A stretch of 64,000 nt of DNA. Origin: Streptomyces pseudovenezuelae. Lineage in GTDB: Bacteria; Actinomycetota; Actinomycetes; Streptomycetales; Streptomycetaceae. A program made the position numbers and the translations under genes. Where the stretch lies: positions 440,853 through 504,852 of the forward strand of contig NZ_KQ948144.1 in assembly GCF_001513955.1 (NCBI RefSeq), written 5' to 3'. A model generated the notes under the pieces. It had not been told where the DNA came from. It did not search any database and worked only from the letters and a program-made list of their open reading frames with translations. Positions 34,490 through 43,299 of this stretch are shown here, piece by piece. Every line of letters starts with the position of its first letter. The stretch's first letter is position 1.

Positions 34490-35119
34490 ATGAGTACGAG
34501 CACGACCCTGCTGCTGGCCCGGCACGGGCAGACCATCTGGCATGCCGAGAACCGTTACGCGGGCGTGAGCGACATCGGGCTCACCGACGAGGGCCGGGTC
34601 CAGGCGGAGGCGCTCGGGCGGTGGGCCGCCGTGCACCGCCCCGACGCGGTCTGGACGTCCCCCCTCTCGCGGGCGATCGCCACCGCCGACCCGGCCTGCC
34701 GTGCCCTCGGCGTCACCCCGCACCGCGAACCCGGGCTCAGGGAGTGCGACTTCGGGGTGGTGGAGGGACGTACGCTCGCGGAGTTCGCCGCGGAGGTGCC
34801 CGACGCGGCGGAGGCGTTCCGGGCGGACCCGGTGGCCTTTCCCTTCCCCGGCGCGGAGGATCCGGCCGCGGCCGCCGCCCGGGGCACGGCGGCCCTGCGC
34901 CGCGTCGCCGCCGCCCACCCCGGCGAGCGCGTCCTCGTCGTCGCCCACAACACCCTGCTGCGGCTGGCGTTGTGCGCCCTGCTGTCGATCCCGCTGGGGG
35001 AGTACCGCAGAGTGTTCCCGCGGTTGCGCAACGCGGCGATCACCGAACTCCGCCTCGACGAGCACGGATCCGCCGCACTTCTCTCTCTCAATGTGCCGTG
35101 CGAGCAGGACCGGTCGTAG
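34490..35119 (+). CDS. Histidine phosphatase (phosphoglycerate mutase-like)
   Basis: A 209-residue branch-1 histidine phosphatase. LLARHGQTIWHAENRYAG contains the catalytic RHG; the second His is in VVAHNTLLRL; the acidic helper lies in LRECDFGVVEG. Cytoplasmic; substrates can be sugar phosphates or cofactor precursors. ATG 34490 is in a region without a strong ribosome binding site. The 286 bp between the kinase and this gene hold no convincing gene. Confidence 0.88.
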   Translation: MSTSTTLLLARHGQTIWHAENRYAGVSDIGLTDEGRVQAEALGRWAAVHRPDAVWTSPLSRAIATADPACRALGVTPHREPGLRECDFGVVEGRTLAEFAAEVPDAAEAFRADPVAFPFPGAEDPAAAAARGTAALRRVAAAHPGERVLVVAHNTLLRLALCALLSIPLGEYRRVFPRLRNAAITELRLDEHGSAALLSLNVPCEQDRS

Positions 35120-35131
35120 CACGATAGGACC

Positions 35132-35908
35132 ATGACGGAGATCGACACCTCGGTGCCGCATTCGGCCCGGATCTGGAACTACTGGCTCGGCGGCAAGGAC
35201 AACTACCCCGTCGACGAAGCGGCCGGCGACGCCTACACGGCCGTCTTCCCGGGCATCGTCACGATCGCCCGCAGCAGCCGCGCCTTTCTCGGCCGCAGCA
35301 TCAGGTACCTGGTCGAGGAGGCGGGCGTCCGCCAGTTCCTGGACGTCGGCACCGGGCTGCCCACGGTCGACAACACCCACGAGGTCGCCCAGCGCTTCGC
35401 CCCCGAATCGAAGATCGTCTACGTCGACAACGACCCGCTGGTCCTCGCCCACGCCCGCGCCCTGCTCACCTCCACCCCGGAGGGCGAGACGGCGTACGAG
35501 GACCTGACGCTCTACGAGCCGGAGAAGATCATCGAGGCGGCCTCGCGGACCCTCGACCTGACCCGCCCCACGGCCCTGATCCTCAGCGGCCTCCTCGGCC
35601 ATGTCGCCGACTACGACCTGGCCCGCGAGCTGGTCGGCCGGCTGCTGGCGGGCCTGCCCTCCGGCAGCTACCTGTGCGTCAACGACGGCTCGCGCGGCAC
35701 CGACCCGGACTACGAGCAGGCCCAGGACGCCTACAACGAGACCGGCGCGGTGCCCTACTTCCTGCGCCCGGTGGACAAGATCGAGGCGTTCTTCGAGGGC
35801 CTGGAGCTGGTGGACCCGGGCGTGGTCTCGGTCCCGCTGTGGCGCCCCGAGGGCGACGCGGCCCCGGCCCCGATCGGCCAGCACGGCGGCGTGGGCCGCA
35901 AGCCTTGA
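35132..35908 (+). CDS. S-adenosylmethionine-dependent methyltransferase (Methyltransf_19 type)
   Basis: A 258-residue member of the actinobacterial family starting SARIWNYWLGGKDNYPVD, with cofactor motif FLDVGTGLPTVDNTHEVA and VYVDNDPLVLAHARALL. These proteins are extremely numerous in Streptomyces; their substrates are mostly unknown. It begins 12 bp after the phosphatase gene and probably shares its mRNA. A strong hairpin follows, shared with the convergent sodF transcript. Confidence 0.92.
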   Translation: MTEIDTSVPHSARIWNYWLGGKDNYPVDEAAGDAYTAVFPGIVTIARSSRAFLGRSIRYLVEEAGVRQFLDVGTGLPTVDNTHEVAQRFAPESKIVYVDNDPLVLAHARALLTSTPEGETAYEDLTLYEPEKIIEAASRTLDLTRPTALILSGLLGHVADYDLARELVGRLLAGLPSGSYLCVNDGSRGTDPDYEQAQDAYNETGAVPYFLRPVDKIEAFFEGLELVDPGVVSVPLWRPEGDAAPAPIGQHGGVGRKP

Positions 35909-35923
35909 GCGCTCGGCCACCGG

Positions 35924-35960
35924 GGAAGCCCCCGCGAGTCACGTCCTCGCGGGGGCTTCC
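35924..35960. terminator. Bidirectional terminator of methyltransferase and sodF transcripts
   Basis: GGAAGCCCCCGCGA and TCGCGGGGGCTTCC form a perfect 14-bp stem with a 9-nt loop between the two convergent genes. It would also define the 3' end of the s-SodF small RNA. Confidence 0.88.
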
Positions 35961-36015
35961 GTCATTCCGCCCGCCCGCATGAAGGTTGAGAAGACGATCA
36001 CGAGGCGGGACGCTT
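35924..36015 (-). ncRNA. Candidate s-SodF small RNA from the sodF 3' UTR
   Basis: In S. coelicolor a roughly 90-nt RNA processed from the sodF 3' UTR pairs with the 5' end of sodN mRNA and lowers its level. Here the sodF 3' UTR is about 100 nt long, ends in a strong hairpin, and carries an anti-ribosome-binding-site stretch: the plus strand at 35981-36000 reads GAAGGTTGAGAAGACGATCA, so the RNA contains its complement. The exact 5' end is not visible; 36015 is an estimate. Confidence 0.6.
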
Positions 36016-36028
36016 CGGCGGGAGCGGC

Positions 36029-36676
36029 TCAGGGCGCCAACAGCAGGACGTCCGTACGGGACTTGGCGGCCTCGTAGCGCCGGGCCACGTCCTGCCAGTC
36101 GACGACGGCCCACATCGCGTCGATGAAGTCGACCTTCTGGTTCCGGTACTGGAGATAGAAGGCGTGCTCCCAGGCGTCGAAGACCAGGAGCGGCGTCGAG
36201 CCCTGGCCGACGTTGCCCTGGTGGTCGTAGACCTGCTCCACGATCAGCCGCCCGCTGAGGGGCTCGTACGCGAGGACACCCCAGCCTGAGCCCTGCGTGG
36301 TCGCGGCGGCCTTGGTGAGCTGGGCCTTGAACCCGGCGAACGACCCGAAGGACTCGGCGACGGCGTCCGCGAGCTCCCCGACCCCGTCGGCGGCCAGCGG
36401 CTCACCGCCGCCGCCCTTCGGGCCGGTCATGTTTTGCCAGTAGATGGAGTGCAGGATGTGCCCGGAGAGGTGGAAGGCCAGGTTCTTCTCCAGCCCGTTC
36501 ACCGCGCCCCACGACTCCTCGTCCCGCGCCTGTGCCAACTGCTCCAGCGTGTCGTTGGCGCCCTTCACATAGGCCGCGTGGTGCTTGTCGTGGTGCAGCT
36601 CGATGATCTCGGGACTGATCACGGGGGCGAGCGCGGAGTAGTCGTACGGCAGGTCGGGCAGCGCGTAGACGGGCAT
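36029..36676 (-). CDS. sodF: Iron superoxide dismutase
   Basis: A 215-residue Fe/Mn-fold superoxide dismutase. Metal ligands are in [11 protein letters not shown], the second His near [11 protein letters not shown], and Asp/His in [13 protein letters not shown]. It converts superoxide to peroxide and oxygen in the cytoplasm. Iron use is inferred from the Nur-box context: Streptomyces switch between Ni-SOD and Fe-SOD according to nickel. ATG 36676 lies 25 bp from the Nur box TTGCAA-N5-TTGCAA. Its 3' UTR probably yields the s-SodF RNA. Confidence 0.95.
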   Translation of the reverse strand: MPVYALPDLPYDYSALAPVISPEIIELHHDKHHAAYVKGANDTLEQLAQARDEESWGAVNGLEKNLAFHLSGHILHSIYWQNMTGPKGGGGEPLAADGVGELADAVAESFGSFAGFKAQLTKAAATTQGSGWGVLAYEPLSGRLIVEQVYDHQGNVGQGSTPLLVFDAWEHAFYLQYRNQKVDFIDAMWAVVDWQDVARRYEAAKSRTDVLLLAP

Positions 36677-36700
36677 GCGGGGTCCCCTCCGAACCTCTTA

Positions 36701-36717
36701 TTGCAAAGAGCTTGCAA
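36701..36717. promoter_or_regulatory. Nur (nickel regulator) operator of sodF
   Basis: TTGCAA-AGAGC-TTGCAA matches the published Nur box of the S. coelicolor sodF promoter. Nickel-loaded Nur would repress sodF here. Confidence 0.85.
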
Positions 36718-36732
36718 CTGCACGCTAGCAAC

Positions 36733-36767
36733 AAAAAGACCCCCGCGGGTGGACCGGGGGGTCTTTT
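36733..36767 (-). terminator. Intrinsic terminator of the amino acid permease gene
   Basis: GACCCCC pairs with GGGGGTC; on the minus strand the stem is followed by TTTTTGTT. It lies 34 bp past the permease stop and directly upstream of the sodF promoter. Confidence 0.85.
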
Positions 36768-36800
36768 CGTGCGCTGCCGGACGGCTCGCGGGCGGTGGGG

Positions 36801-38186
36801 TCAGGTCCTGGCGCGGGTCCGCTGGCGGGCATACCCCGCGCCCGCCAGGAGCAGCGTCAGGCCGCCCGTCCAGTACAGCTGCACACGGGTGCCCGGCTCG
36901 CGGGCCATCAGGACGAGGATCGCCGCCATGCCGGCCAGGGCGACCCAGGTCAGGTACGGGAAGGCCCACATGCGCACGGTCAGCCGCTCGGCGCCCTCGC
37001 GTTCCAGCGCGCGGCGCAGCCGCAGCTGGGAGACGGCGACGAAGGCCCAGACGACCAGGATGACCGCGCCGATCATGTTGAGGAGCCAGGAGAAGACGTC
37101 GTCGGGGCGCCAATAGCTGAGGACCACGCAGACGAAGCCGAAGACGCTGGAGGCGAGCACCGCCAGGCGCGGGACCCCGCCGGAGACGCGCCCCAGGATG
37201 CCGGGTCCGAGACCCCGCTCGACCAGGGAGTAGGCGATGCGGGAGGAGCCGTAGACATTGGCGTTCATCGCGGAGAGGAGGGCGACCAGGACGACCACGT
37301 TCATGAGCTGTCCGGCTCCCGGGATGCCCAGTTCGTCGAGGGCGGCGACGTACGGGCCCTTCGCCACGACCGCCCGCGCGTCCCAGGGGACCAGGGTGAC
37401 GATGACCGCCATCGAGCCGACGTAGAACAGCGCGATCCGCCACATCGCCGTACGGACCGCGCTCGCCACCCCGCGCACCGGGTCCTCGGACTCGGCGGCC
37501 GCGATGGTGACCGTCTCCAGGCCGCCGTACGCGAAGACGGAGGCGAGCAGGCCGACGACCAGGCCCTCGCCGCCGCCCGGGAAGAAGCCCCCTCGGCCGG
37601 TGAGGTTCGCGGTGCCCGGAGCGTCCGTGCCGGGCAGGACGCCGGCGATCGCCAGCACTCCGAGGACCAGGAACAGGCCGATCGCGCCCACCTTGAGGGC
37701 CGCGAACCAGAACTCGAACTCGCCGAAGTTCTTCACCGCGGCCAGGTTCGTGCCGCAGAAGACCAGCATGAACAGGGCCACCCAGGCCCACTCGGGGGTC
37801 CCCGGGAGCCAGCCGGTCACGATCTTCGCGGCACCGATGCCCTCCAGTCCCACGGCCGTGCACAGCAGGATCCAGAAGGACCAGCCGACCGTGAAGCCCG
37901 CCCAGGGGCCGAACGCCCGCTCGGCGTGCGCCGAGAAGGAGCCGGAGGAGGGGTGCGCGGCCGACATCTCGCCGAGCATCCGCATCACTAGCATCACGAG
38001 GAGGCCGGAGAGCGTGTAGGCGAGGACGATCGAGGGGCCGGCGGCGGCGATCCCCGCGCCGGAGCCGACGAACAGTCCGGCGCCGATCACCCCGCCGAGG
38101 GCGATCATCGACAGATGGCGCTGCTTGAGGCCGTGGGTCAGGGAGGCCTCGGACCCTGGCGGTGTCTTGACGGTGGTGCTGGGCAT
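36801..38186 (-). CDS. Amino acid permease (APC superfamily, AAT family)
   Basis: A 461-residue membrane protein with about 12 hydrophobic segments. Conserved family text includes LKQRHLSMIALGGVIGAGLFVGSG at the start, then SFSAHAERAFGPWAGFTVGWSFW and NVYGSSRIAYSLVERG. It imports amino acids (possibly GABA- or lysine-type) by proton symport. ATG 38186 is used; the extension to 38228 has no ribosome binding site. The permease at 50267-51679 is a close paralogue with the same signature segments. Confidence 0.93.
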   Translation of the reverse strand: MPSTTVKTPPGSEASLTHGLKQRHLSMIALGGVIGAGLFVGSGAGIAAAGPSIVLAYTLSGLLVMLVMRMLGEMSAAHPSSGSFSAHAERAFGPWAGFTVGWSFWILLCTAVGLEGIGAAKIVTGWLPGTPEWAWVALFMLVFCGTNLAAVKNFGEFEFWFAALKVGAIGLFLVLGVLAIAGVLPGTDAPGTANLTGRGGFFPGGGEGLVVGLLASVFAYGGLETVTIAAAESEDPVRGVASAVRTAMWRIALFYVGSMAVIVTLVPWDARAVVAKGPYVAALDELGIPGAGQLMNVVVLVALLSAMNANVYGSSRIAYSLVERGLGPGILGRVSGGVPRLAVLASSVFGFVCVVLSYWRPDDVFSWLLNMIGAVILVVWAFVAVSQLRLRRALEREGAERLTVRMWAFPYLTWVALAGMAAILVLMAREPGTRVQLYWTGGLTLLLAGAGYARQRTRART

Positions 38187-38298
38187 GGGCGGGTTCGTCC
38201 AGTGCGTGAGACGGGCAAAAACGCCCACAGTCTGGGCGGTCTCCCCTGGTCAGAGAGGAGACCGCCCACCATGCGGACCCGTCAGGCACCGGCTGTGA

Positions 38299-39195
38299 CT
38301 ACGCGGCTACGGCCGTGTAGTGCGAGGCGTCGCCCTCGACCGACCAGCTCTCCTTGCCCTCGACGCCGACCGGGACGTCCCCGGCGACGGTCACCCGGTG
38401 CAGCCGGCGCGGCAGACCGTCGTAGTTGTCCACGGCGTAGTGCTGGGTGATCCGGTTGTCGAACAGCACCAGCTGGTTCTCCGACCAGCGGTGGCGCAGC
38501 ACGTTCTCCGGCCGGGTCACGTACGACTGGAACAGGTCGAGTAGCTTGCGGGACTCACCCGTCGACAGCCCCACGATCCGCTGCGCGAACCCGCCGACGA
38601 ACAGACCCCGTTCGCCGGTCAGCGGGTGGACCCGGACCACCGGGTGGGCCGTGCGGTACGTGATCGACGTGAACTGGGCGCGCCGGGCGGCCTGTTCCTC
38701 GTCCAGCGTCTCCTCCGGTACGGCGTAGTCGTAGTCGTTGGTGTGCTCGGCCCACAGGTCGTCGGCGAGGCGCCTGAGGGGCTCCGGCAGATCCCGGTAG
38801 GCGGCCGCCGAGTCGGCGATCAGCGTCTCGCCGCCGTACGGCGGAATCGTCAGGCTGCGCAGGGTGCTGGCCTGGGGCGGGTTGAGGACGAAGGTGACGT
38901 CGGTGTGCCAGTGGTTGGCGGCGCGGCCTCCCTCGCTGTCGACGGGCAGGACGTTCGGGGCGCCGTCCACGGCGGGCACGGTCGGGTGGGCGGTGGTGAG
39001 CTCACCGAAGTGCCGGGCGAAGGCCTGCTGGCCCTCGTCGTCGAGGTTCACGTCGCTGAAGACCAGCGCCTTGTGGGCGTTGAGGGCGTCGCGCAGAGCC
39101 GTGGCCGTCTTCTCGTCGAGCGGCTCGGTGAGGTCGACGCCGAAGACCTGGGCGCCGATGTTCGCGGTGATCTTGCGGATCTCGATACCGGACAT
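38299..39195 (-). CDS. TauD/TfdA-family alpha-ketoglutarate dioxygenase (sulfonate desulfonation)
   Basis: A 298-residue non-haem iron dioxygenase. The iron ligands are H97-x-D99 (NHWHTDVTF) and H266 (RRLHRVTV); the 2-oxoglutarate Arg follows. TauD-type enzymes split taurine or alkylsulfonates to sulfite and an aldehyde. ATG 39195 has GGAAGGA upstream. It starts 14 bp after the LLM monooxygenase in an operon with SsuABC-type transport genes, so a sulfonate or sulfate ester substrate is likely. It is the last gene of this operon. Confidence 0.9.
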   Translation of the reverse strand: MSGIEIRKITANIGAQVFGVDLTEPLDEKTATALRDALNAHKALVFSDVNLDDEGQQAFARHFGELTTAHPTVPAVDGAPNVLPVDSEGGRAANHWHTDVTFVLNPPQASTLRSLTIPPYGGETLIADSAAAYRDLPEPLRRLADDLWAEHTNDYDYAVPEETLDEEQAARRAQFTSITYRTAHPVVRVHPLTGERGLFVGGFAQRIVGLSTGESRKLLDLFQSYVTRPENVLRHRWSENQLVLFDNRITQHYAVDNYDGLPRRLHRVTVAGDVPVGVEGKESWSVEGDASHYTAVAA

Positions 39196-39209
39196 GGGAG
39201 GGGTCCTTC

Positions 39210-40544
39210 CTAGACGTAGGCGGGCTGGACGTGCTGGTTGGCGGGGCGCGGGAGGCCGTAGCGCTCCCGCAGGGTCCGGCGTGGGCCGTACTCGGTGCGG
39301 AGCAGGCCGCGGGTGCGCAGGATCGGGACGACGTGGTCGACGAAGGCGTCGAGTCCCGAGGGGAGCACCGCGGGCATGATGTTGAAGCCGTCGGCGGCGC
39401 CCTGCGTGAACCACGTCTCGATGGCGTCGGCGACCTGCTCGGGTGTGCCGGCGAAGGTGAGATGGCCGCGGCCGCCGCCGAGGCGCCCGATCAGCTGCCG
39501 CACGGTGAGCCGGTCACGCCGGGCCAGCTCCACGACGAGCGTGTACCGGCTCTTGGCACCCTCGACGGCCGACTCGGGCGGCAGGTCGGCGGGCAGCTGC
39601 CTGTCCAACTCCAGTGTGTCTGCCGGCAGTTGCAGCAACCGCTCCAGGTTGGCCACCCCGTGCCGGTGCACGATGTGGTCCTCCAGCTCCTGTTCCTTCG
39701 CGCGCGCCTCGGCCTCGGTGGCGCCGATGACGGGGACGATGCCGGGCAGCACCTTGATGTGCTCGGGGTCCCGGCCGGCGGCCGCCGTGCGGGACTTGAG
39801 GTCGGCGTAGAAGGCCCGCGCGTCCTCGATGGTCTGCTGGGCGGTGAACACGGCCTCGGCGTACCGGGACGCGAACTCCTTGCCGTCCGCACTGGAGCCC
39901 GCCTGTACGAGCAGCGGGTAACCCTGGGGCGTGCGGGGCACGTTGAGGGCGCCCTCGACGCTGAAGTACGTGCCCCGGTGGCGGGGCGGGTGGACCTTGG
40001 TGTCGTCGCCCCAGACGCCGGCCGCCTTGTCGCCGACGATCGCGTCGTCCTCCCAGCTGTCCCAGAGCTTGAGGGCCACGTCGAGGAACTCGGCGGCTCT
40101 CGCGTACCGCTCGGCGTGCGCCGGCTCCGCGTCCAGACCGAAGTTGCGGGCTGCCTCCGCGCCGGCCGTGGTGACGATGTTCCAGCCCGCCCGGCCGCCG
40201 CTGATGATGTCCAGCGAGGCGAACTTCCGGGCCAGGTTGTAGGGCGAGTTGTAGGACGTGGAGGCGGTCGCGATCAGCCCGATGTGCTCGGTGGCCGTCG
40301 CCAGCGCGGTCAGCAGGGTGAGCGGCTCCAGCGCCCCGGCGGGCCGCTGGGCGAGGTTGCTCCACAACTGCGGCCCGTCGGCGAGAAAGAGCGAGTCGAA
40401 GGTCCCGCGCTCGGCGATCCGGGCGAGGTGGAGGTAGTGGTCGAGCGACACATGAGCGAAGGGATCGCTCTCGGGCAGCCGCCACGACGCCTCGTGATGA
40501 CCGGTGTTCATGAGAAAGGCGTTGAGGTGGAGATGACGGGACAT
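39210..40544 (-). CDS. FMN-dependent LLM monooxygenase (NtaA/SnaA/DszA type)
   Basis: A 444-residue luciferase-like monooxygenase. Conserved segments are HYLHLARIAERGTFDSLFLADG, GGRAGWNIVTTAGAEAARNFG and the PLLVQAGSSADGKEFASRYAEAVF loop. The group oxidises sulfur or nitrogen compounds with FMNH2 from a separate reductase; no reductase gene is nearby. It shares an operon with SsuABC and a TauD-type dioxygenase, which points to desulfonation of alkane- or aromatic sulfonates or dimethyl sulfone. Confidence 0.9.
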   Translation of the reverse strand: MSRHLHLNAFLMNTGHHEASWRLPESDPFAHVSLDHYLHLARIAERGTFDSLFLADGPQLWSNLAQRPAGALEPLTLLTALATATEHIGLIATASTSYNSPYNLARKFASLDIISGGRAGWNIVTTAGAEAARNFGLDAEPAHAERYARAAEFLDVALKLWDSWEDDAIVGDKAAGVWGDDTKVHPPRHRGTYFSVEGALNVPRTPQGYPLLVQAGSSADGKEFASRYAEAVFTAQQTIEDARAFYADLKSRTAAAGRDPEHIKVLPGIVPVIGATEAEARAKEQELEDHIVHRHGVANLERLLQLPADTLELDRQLPADLPPESAVEGAKSRYTLVVELARRDRLTVRQLIGRLGGGRGHLTFAGTPEQVADAIETWFTQGAADGFNIMPAVLPSGLDAFVDHVVPILRTRGLLRTEYGPRRTLRERYGLPRPANQHVQPAYV

Positions 40545-40619
40545 GGTGATCCTTTGCCGTGCGGGGCCCTGGTGATGTGTCCGGTGGGCCGTTCTGGGCG
40601 GGTGCCGGGTGGCGTATTT

Positions 40620-40690
40620 CAGCCCGTCCGGCGTCTGAGGACGAGGCCCCTTGGGGCCGATGGGGGTCTGGGGGCGCAGCCCCCAGGGCC
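40620..40690. repeat. Dispersed Streptomyces intergenic repeat, copy 1
   Basis: CAGCCCGTCCGGCGTCTGAG, then GACGAGGCC, GGGCCGATGGGGGTC and a GGGGGC-GCA-GCCCCC hairpin. The same order of motifs occurs at 52474-52545. It lies in the 165-bp gap between ssuB and the LLM gene inside the operon, where its hairpin could lower downstream expression. Confidence 0.8.
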
Positions 40691-40709
40691 GGTCAGCCGA
40701 CTTCCGCGG

Positions 40710-41414
40710 TCAGCCGACCTCCGCGGTCACCCCCAGCGCCGCCAGCAACCGCACCCGGTACTCCTCCCGCGAACGCTCACGTTCGATCGTCAGGTCCAGC
40801 CCGATCCGCCCGTGCTCCAGCACCAGCACCCGGTCCGCGAGGACCACCGCCTCGTCGACGTCATGCGTCACCAGCAGCACCGACGGCTGATGCCGCTTCC
40901 ACAACTGCCTCAGCAGCGCGTGCATCCTGATCCGCGTCAACGCGTCCAGTGCCCCGAACGGCTCGTCGGCCAGGAGCAGTTCGGGCTCCCGTACCAACGA
41001 CCGGGCCAGCGCCGCGCGCTGGGCCTCACCGCCGGACAGCTCGCTCGGCCAGGCCCGCTCACGGCCCTTCAGACCGACCTCCTCAAGAGCCTCCCGCCCC
41101 TTCTCCTCGCCGTCCGTCCCCAGCAGGACGTTGTCCAGCACCCGCCGCCACGGCAGCAGCCGCGCGTCCTGGAACACCACGGACACCCGGTCCGGAGCCG
41201 TGAGCTGCCCGCTGCCCACCACCTCGTGGTCCAGCCCCGCCACCGCCCGCAGCAGCGTGCTCTTGCCGGAGCCGCTGTGCCCGAGCAGCGCGACGAACTG
41301 TCCGGCCGGGATGTCGAGGTCGATGCCGTCGAGGACCGTACGCCCGCCGAACGACCGGGTCAGCCCCCGCAGTCGTACGGCCGGCCGGGTCAGCTGCTCA
41401 GTGTGCGGCGCCAT
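40710..41414 (-). CDS. ssuB: Sulfonate ABC transporter ATP-binding protein (SsuB type)
   Basis: A 234-residue ATPase. Walker A is GHSGSGKST, the signature is SELSGGEAQRAALARSL, Walker B is LLLADEPFG with the H-loop in LLVTHDVDEA. Q-loop text VFQDARLLPW and ALTRIRMHALL are typical of SsuB/TauB/NrtD importers. It overlaps the permease gene by 25 bp (ATG 41414). The desulfonating enzymes downstream indicate sulfonate uptake. Confidence 0.93.
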   Translation of the reverse strand: MAPHTEQLTRPAVRLRGLTRSFGGRTVLDGIDLDIPAGQFVALLGHSGSGKSTLLRAVAGLDHEVVGSGQLTAPDRVSVVFQDARLLPWRRVLDNVLLGTDGEEKGREALEEVGLKGRERAWPSELSGGEAQRAALARSLVREPELLLADEPFGALDALTRIRMHALLRQLWKRHQPSVLLVTHDVDEAVVLADRVLVLEHGRIGLDLTIERERSREEYRVRLLAALGVTAEVG

Positions 41415-42226
41415 GACAGCACCCTCCGTTCGACGAGTCGGACCGCGCTGTCGGAGACCAGGCCGAAGACGCCGTAGACGACGAGACCGACGAGGATCAC
41501 ATCGCTCTGGCCGTAGTTCTGGGCCTGGAACATCAGGTAGCCGAGTCCGCTGGTGGCGTTGATCTGCTCCAGGACGACCAGGCCCAGCCAGGAGCCGGTG
41601 ACGCCGAGCCGGAGTCCCACGAAGAATCCGGGCAGCGCGCCGGGGATGACGATCTGCCGGACGAAGGCGAACCTCGACAGCCCCTGCACCTCGGCCAGTT
41701 CGACGTAGCGGTGGTCGATGCCGGCCAGTGCGGCATGGGTGTTCAGATAGATCGGGATGTAGACGACGATCGCGATGATGGCGACCTTGAAGGACTCCCC
41801 GATGCCCAGCCAGAGGATGAACAGCGGGATCAGACCGAGGGTGGGGATCGCCCGGTTGAGGTTCACCGTCCCGTCGATCAGCGCCTCGCCGGCCCGGCTG
41901 AGCCCGGCGGCCAGGGCCAGCAGGACCCCCGCGGCCAGACCGATCGCGAATCCGGACGCGGCCCGTCGCAGCGAGGTCAGGATGTCGGTGGGCAGCGTCC
42001 CGGCGGTCCACAGATGGACGCCGGTGCGCACCACCGTCCAAGGCGCCGGGACCGCGGCGGGATCGAGGCGTCCCGCGGCGGAGGCGGCGGCCCACAGGGC
42101 GAGGAGGAGGACCGGCCCGACGAGCCGGGCCGCGGGCAGGCGACGGCCGGGGGAGAGCCGGCGGCGCCTGCGGACCTGAGACGTGTCCCGGGCGACCGCG
42201 GCGGTGGCGGCCACGGTGGTGGTCAC
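41390..42226 (-). CDS. ssuC: Sulfonate ABC transporter permease (SsuC type)
   Basis: A 278-residue inner-membrane permease with about six hydrophobic segments and the BPD_transp_1 EAA-type loop (HRYVELAEVQGLSRFAFVRQIVIPGALPG). It starts with a Thr/Ala-rich cytoplasmic stretch. I use GTG 42226, which has GGAGG at good spacing; GTG 42235 overlapping the SsuA stop is an alternative. It sits between the binding protein and ATPase genes of one operon. Confidence 0.92.
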   Translation of the reverse strand: MTTTVAATAAVARDTSQVRRRRRLSPGRRLPAARLVGPVLLLALWAAASAAGRLDPAAVPAPWTVVRTGVHLWTAGTLPTDILTSLRRAASGFAIGLAAGVLLALAAGLSRAGEALIDGTVNLNRAIPTLGLIPLFILWLGIGESFKVAIIAIVVYIPIYLNTHAALAGIDHRYVELAEVQGLSRFAFVRQIVIPGALPGFFVGLRLGVTGSWLGLVVLEQINATSGLGYLMFQAQNYGQSDVILVGLVVYGVFGLVSDSAVRLVERRVLSWRRTLSS

Positions 42227-42231
42227 TGCGC

Positions 42232-43299
42232 TCACCTCCGGTACTCCGCGCTCACGGCCCTCGCGGCGATGCCCTCGAAGCGGTGGTCGAACAGCTCGCC
42301 CACGTCGAACTTCTTCACGAAGCCGCCCTCCGCCAGCAGATCCGCGGTCTCCTGCTCCCACTTGATCGCCTCGTCCCAACTCGGCGGGAAGAGCGGCTTG
42401 TTGGCGAGCGCGGTGACGGCCTTCGCCTGGGCGGGGGTCAGGTTCTGCGTCTTGACGTAGAACTCCTCGTTCCAGATGTCGGGGTTCTCGTACGTCCACA
42501 CCTGGCCCTTGGCCCAGTACGGGATGTACGCGGCCACCGCTGCGGCCTTCGCGGGGTCGCCCAGCACGGAGGTCGGCGCCCACAGCAGGTTGAGCAGGTC
42601 GACCACGTCGGTGGTGATGGCGCGGGCTCCCTTGGCCTCGTACTGCTGGAGGTAGGCGGGCGCCTGGCTGTTGGCGAGCGGGGCCACGTCCACCTGGCCG
42701 GACTGCAGGGCCGTGAAGAACTGGTTGCTGGTCAGCGGGACCAGCTTCACCTCGTCGTAGGCGAGCCCGGCCTTCTTCAACGCCCGCAGCAGGACCACTC
42801 CTTGGGCCTGCCCCTGCGAGAACGCGAGCTTCTTCCCCCTGAAGTCCTCGACCGTGCGGATGTCGCTGCCGGGCTTGGTGGCGAAGAGGTAGTTCGGCTT
42901 ACGGGTGATGTTGATCGCGACGATCTTCGCGTCGTATCCCTGGAAATGCGCCTGGATCGGCGGGATTCCCGCGTTGTTGGCGACGTCGAGGGAGCCGGAA
43001 CGGAAGGCGTTGATGACATCCGGGCCGGCGCTGATATTGGCCCAGCTCGTCACCTTGAACGGAGGATCGCCCAGTCTGCCGAGTTTCAGCTGTAGTTGTT
43101 GGGTGCCGGAATATGAGGCGATCTTGAGGCTCGTACCGGCCGGGATCTTGTTGGCGAGCGGGGCGGACAGGTCGTCCTCGCCGGCCGCGGCGGCGCTGCC
43201 ACCTGCGCAGCCACTGAGGCCGGCGACACCGGCCGCGGCGCCGAGGACCGAGGAGAGGAACAGCCGCCGGTCGATGCCGGACGTGCGGGAATAGGGCAT
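42232..43299 (-). CDS. ssuA: Sulfonate ABC transporter substrate-binding lipoprotein (SsuA type)
   Basis: A 355-residue exported binding protein. The N-terminus has a twin-arginine pair and lipobox: GIDRRLFLSSVLGAAAGVAGLSGC, so it is a lipoprotein exported by the Tat route. The mature protein follows the NMT1/SsuA pattern (PAGTSLKIASYSGTQQLQL, ISAGPDVINAFRSGSLDVANNAGIPP). It would capture aliphatic sulfonates or related anions. ATG 43299 has GGGAG upstream. It is the first gene of the operon, behind a Cys-rich leader peptide. Confidence 0.9.
   Translation of the reverse strand: MPYSRTSGIDRRLFLSSVLGAAAGVAGLSGCAGGSAAAAGEDDLSAPLANKIPAGTSLKIASYSGTQQLQLKLGRLGDPPFKVTSWANISAGPDVINAFRSGSLDVANNAGIPPIQAHFQGYDAKIVAINITRKPNYLFATKPGSDIRTVEDFRGKKLAFSQGQAQGVVLLRALKKAGLAYDEVKLVPLTSNQFFTALQSGQVDVAPLANSQAPAYLQQYEAKGARAITTDVVDLLNLLWAPTSVLGDPAKAAAVAAYIPYWAKGQVWTYENPDIWNEEFYVKTQNLTPAQAKAVTALANKPLFPPSWDEAIKWEQETADLLAEGGFVKKFDVGELFDHRFEGIAARAVSAEYRR

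Noticed and set aside
34200..34493. A 97-residue open frame between the FGGY kinase and the phosphatase
   Set aside because: Gly/Pro/Arg-rich, no motif, no ribosome binding site. I treat it as non-coding.
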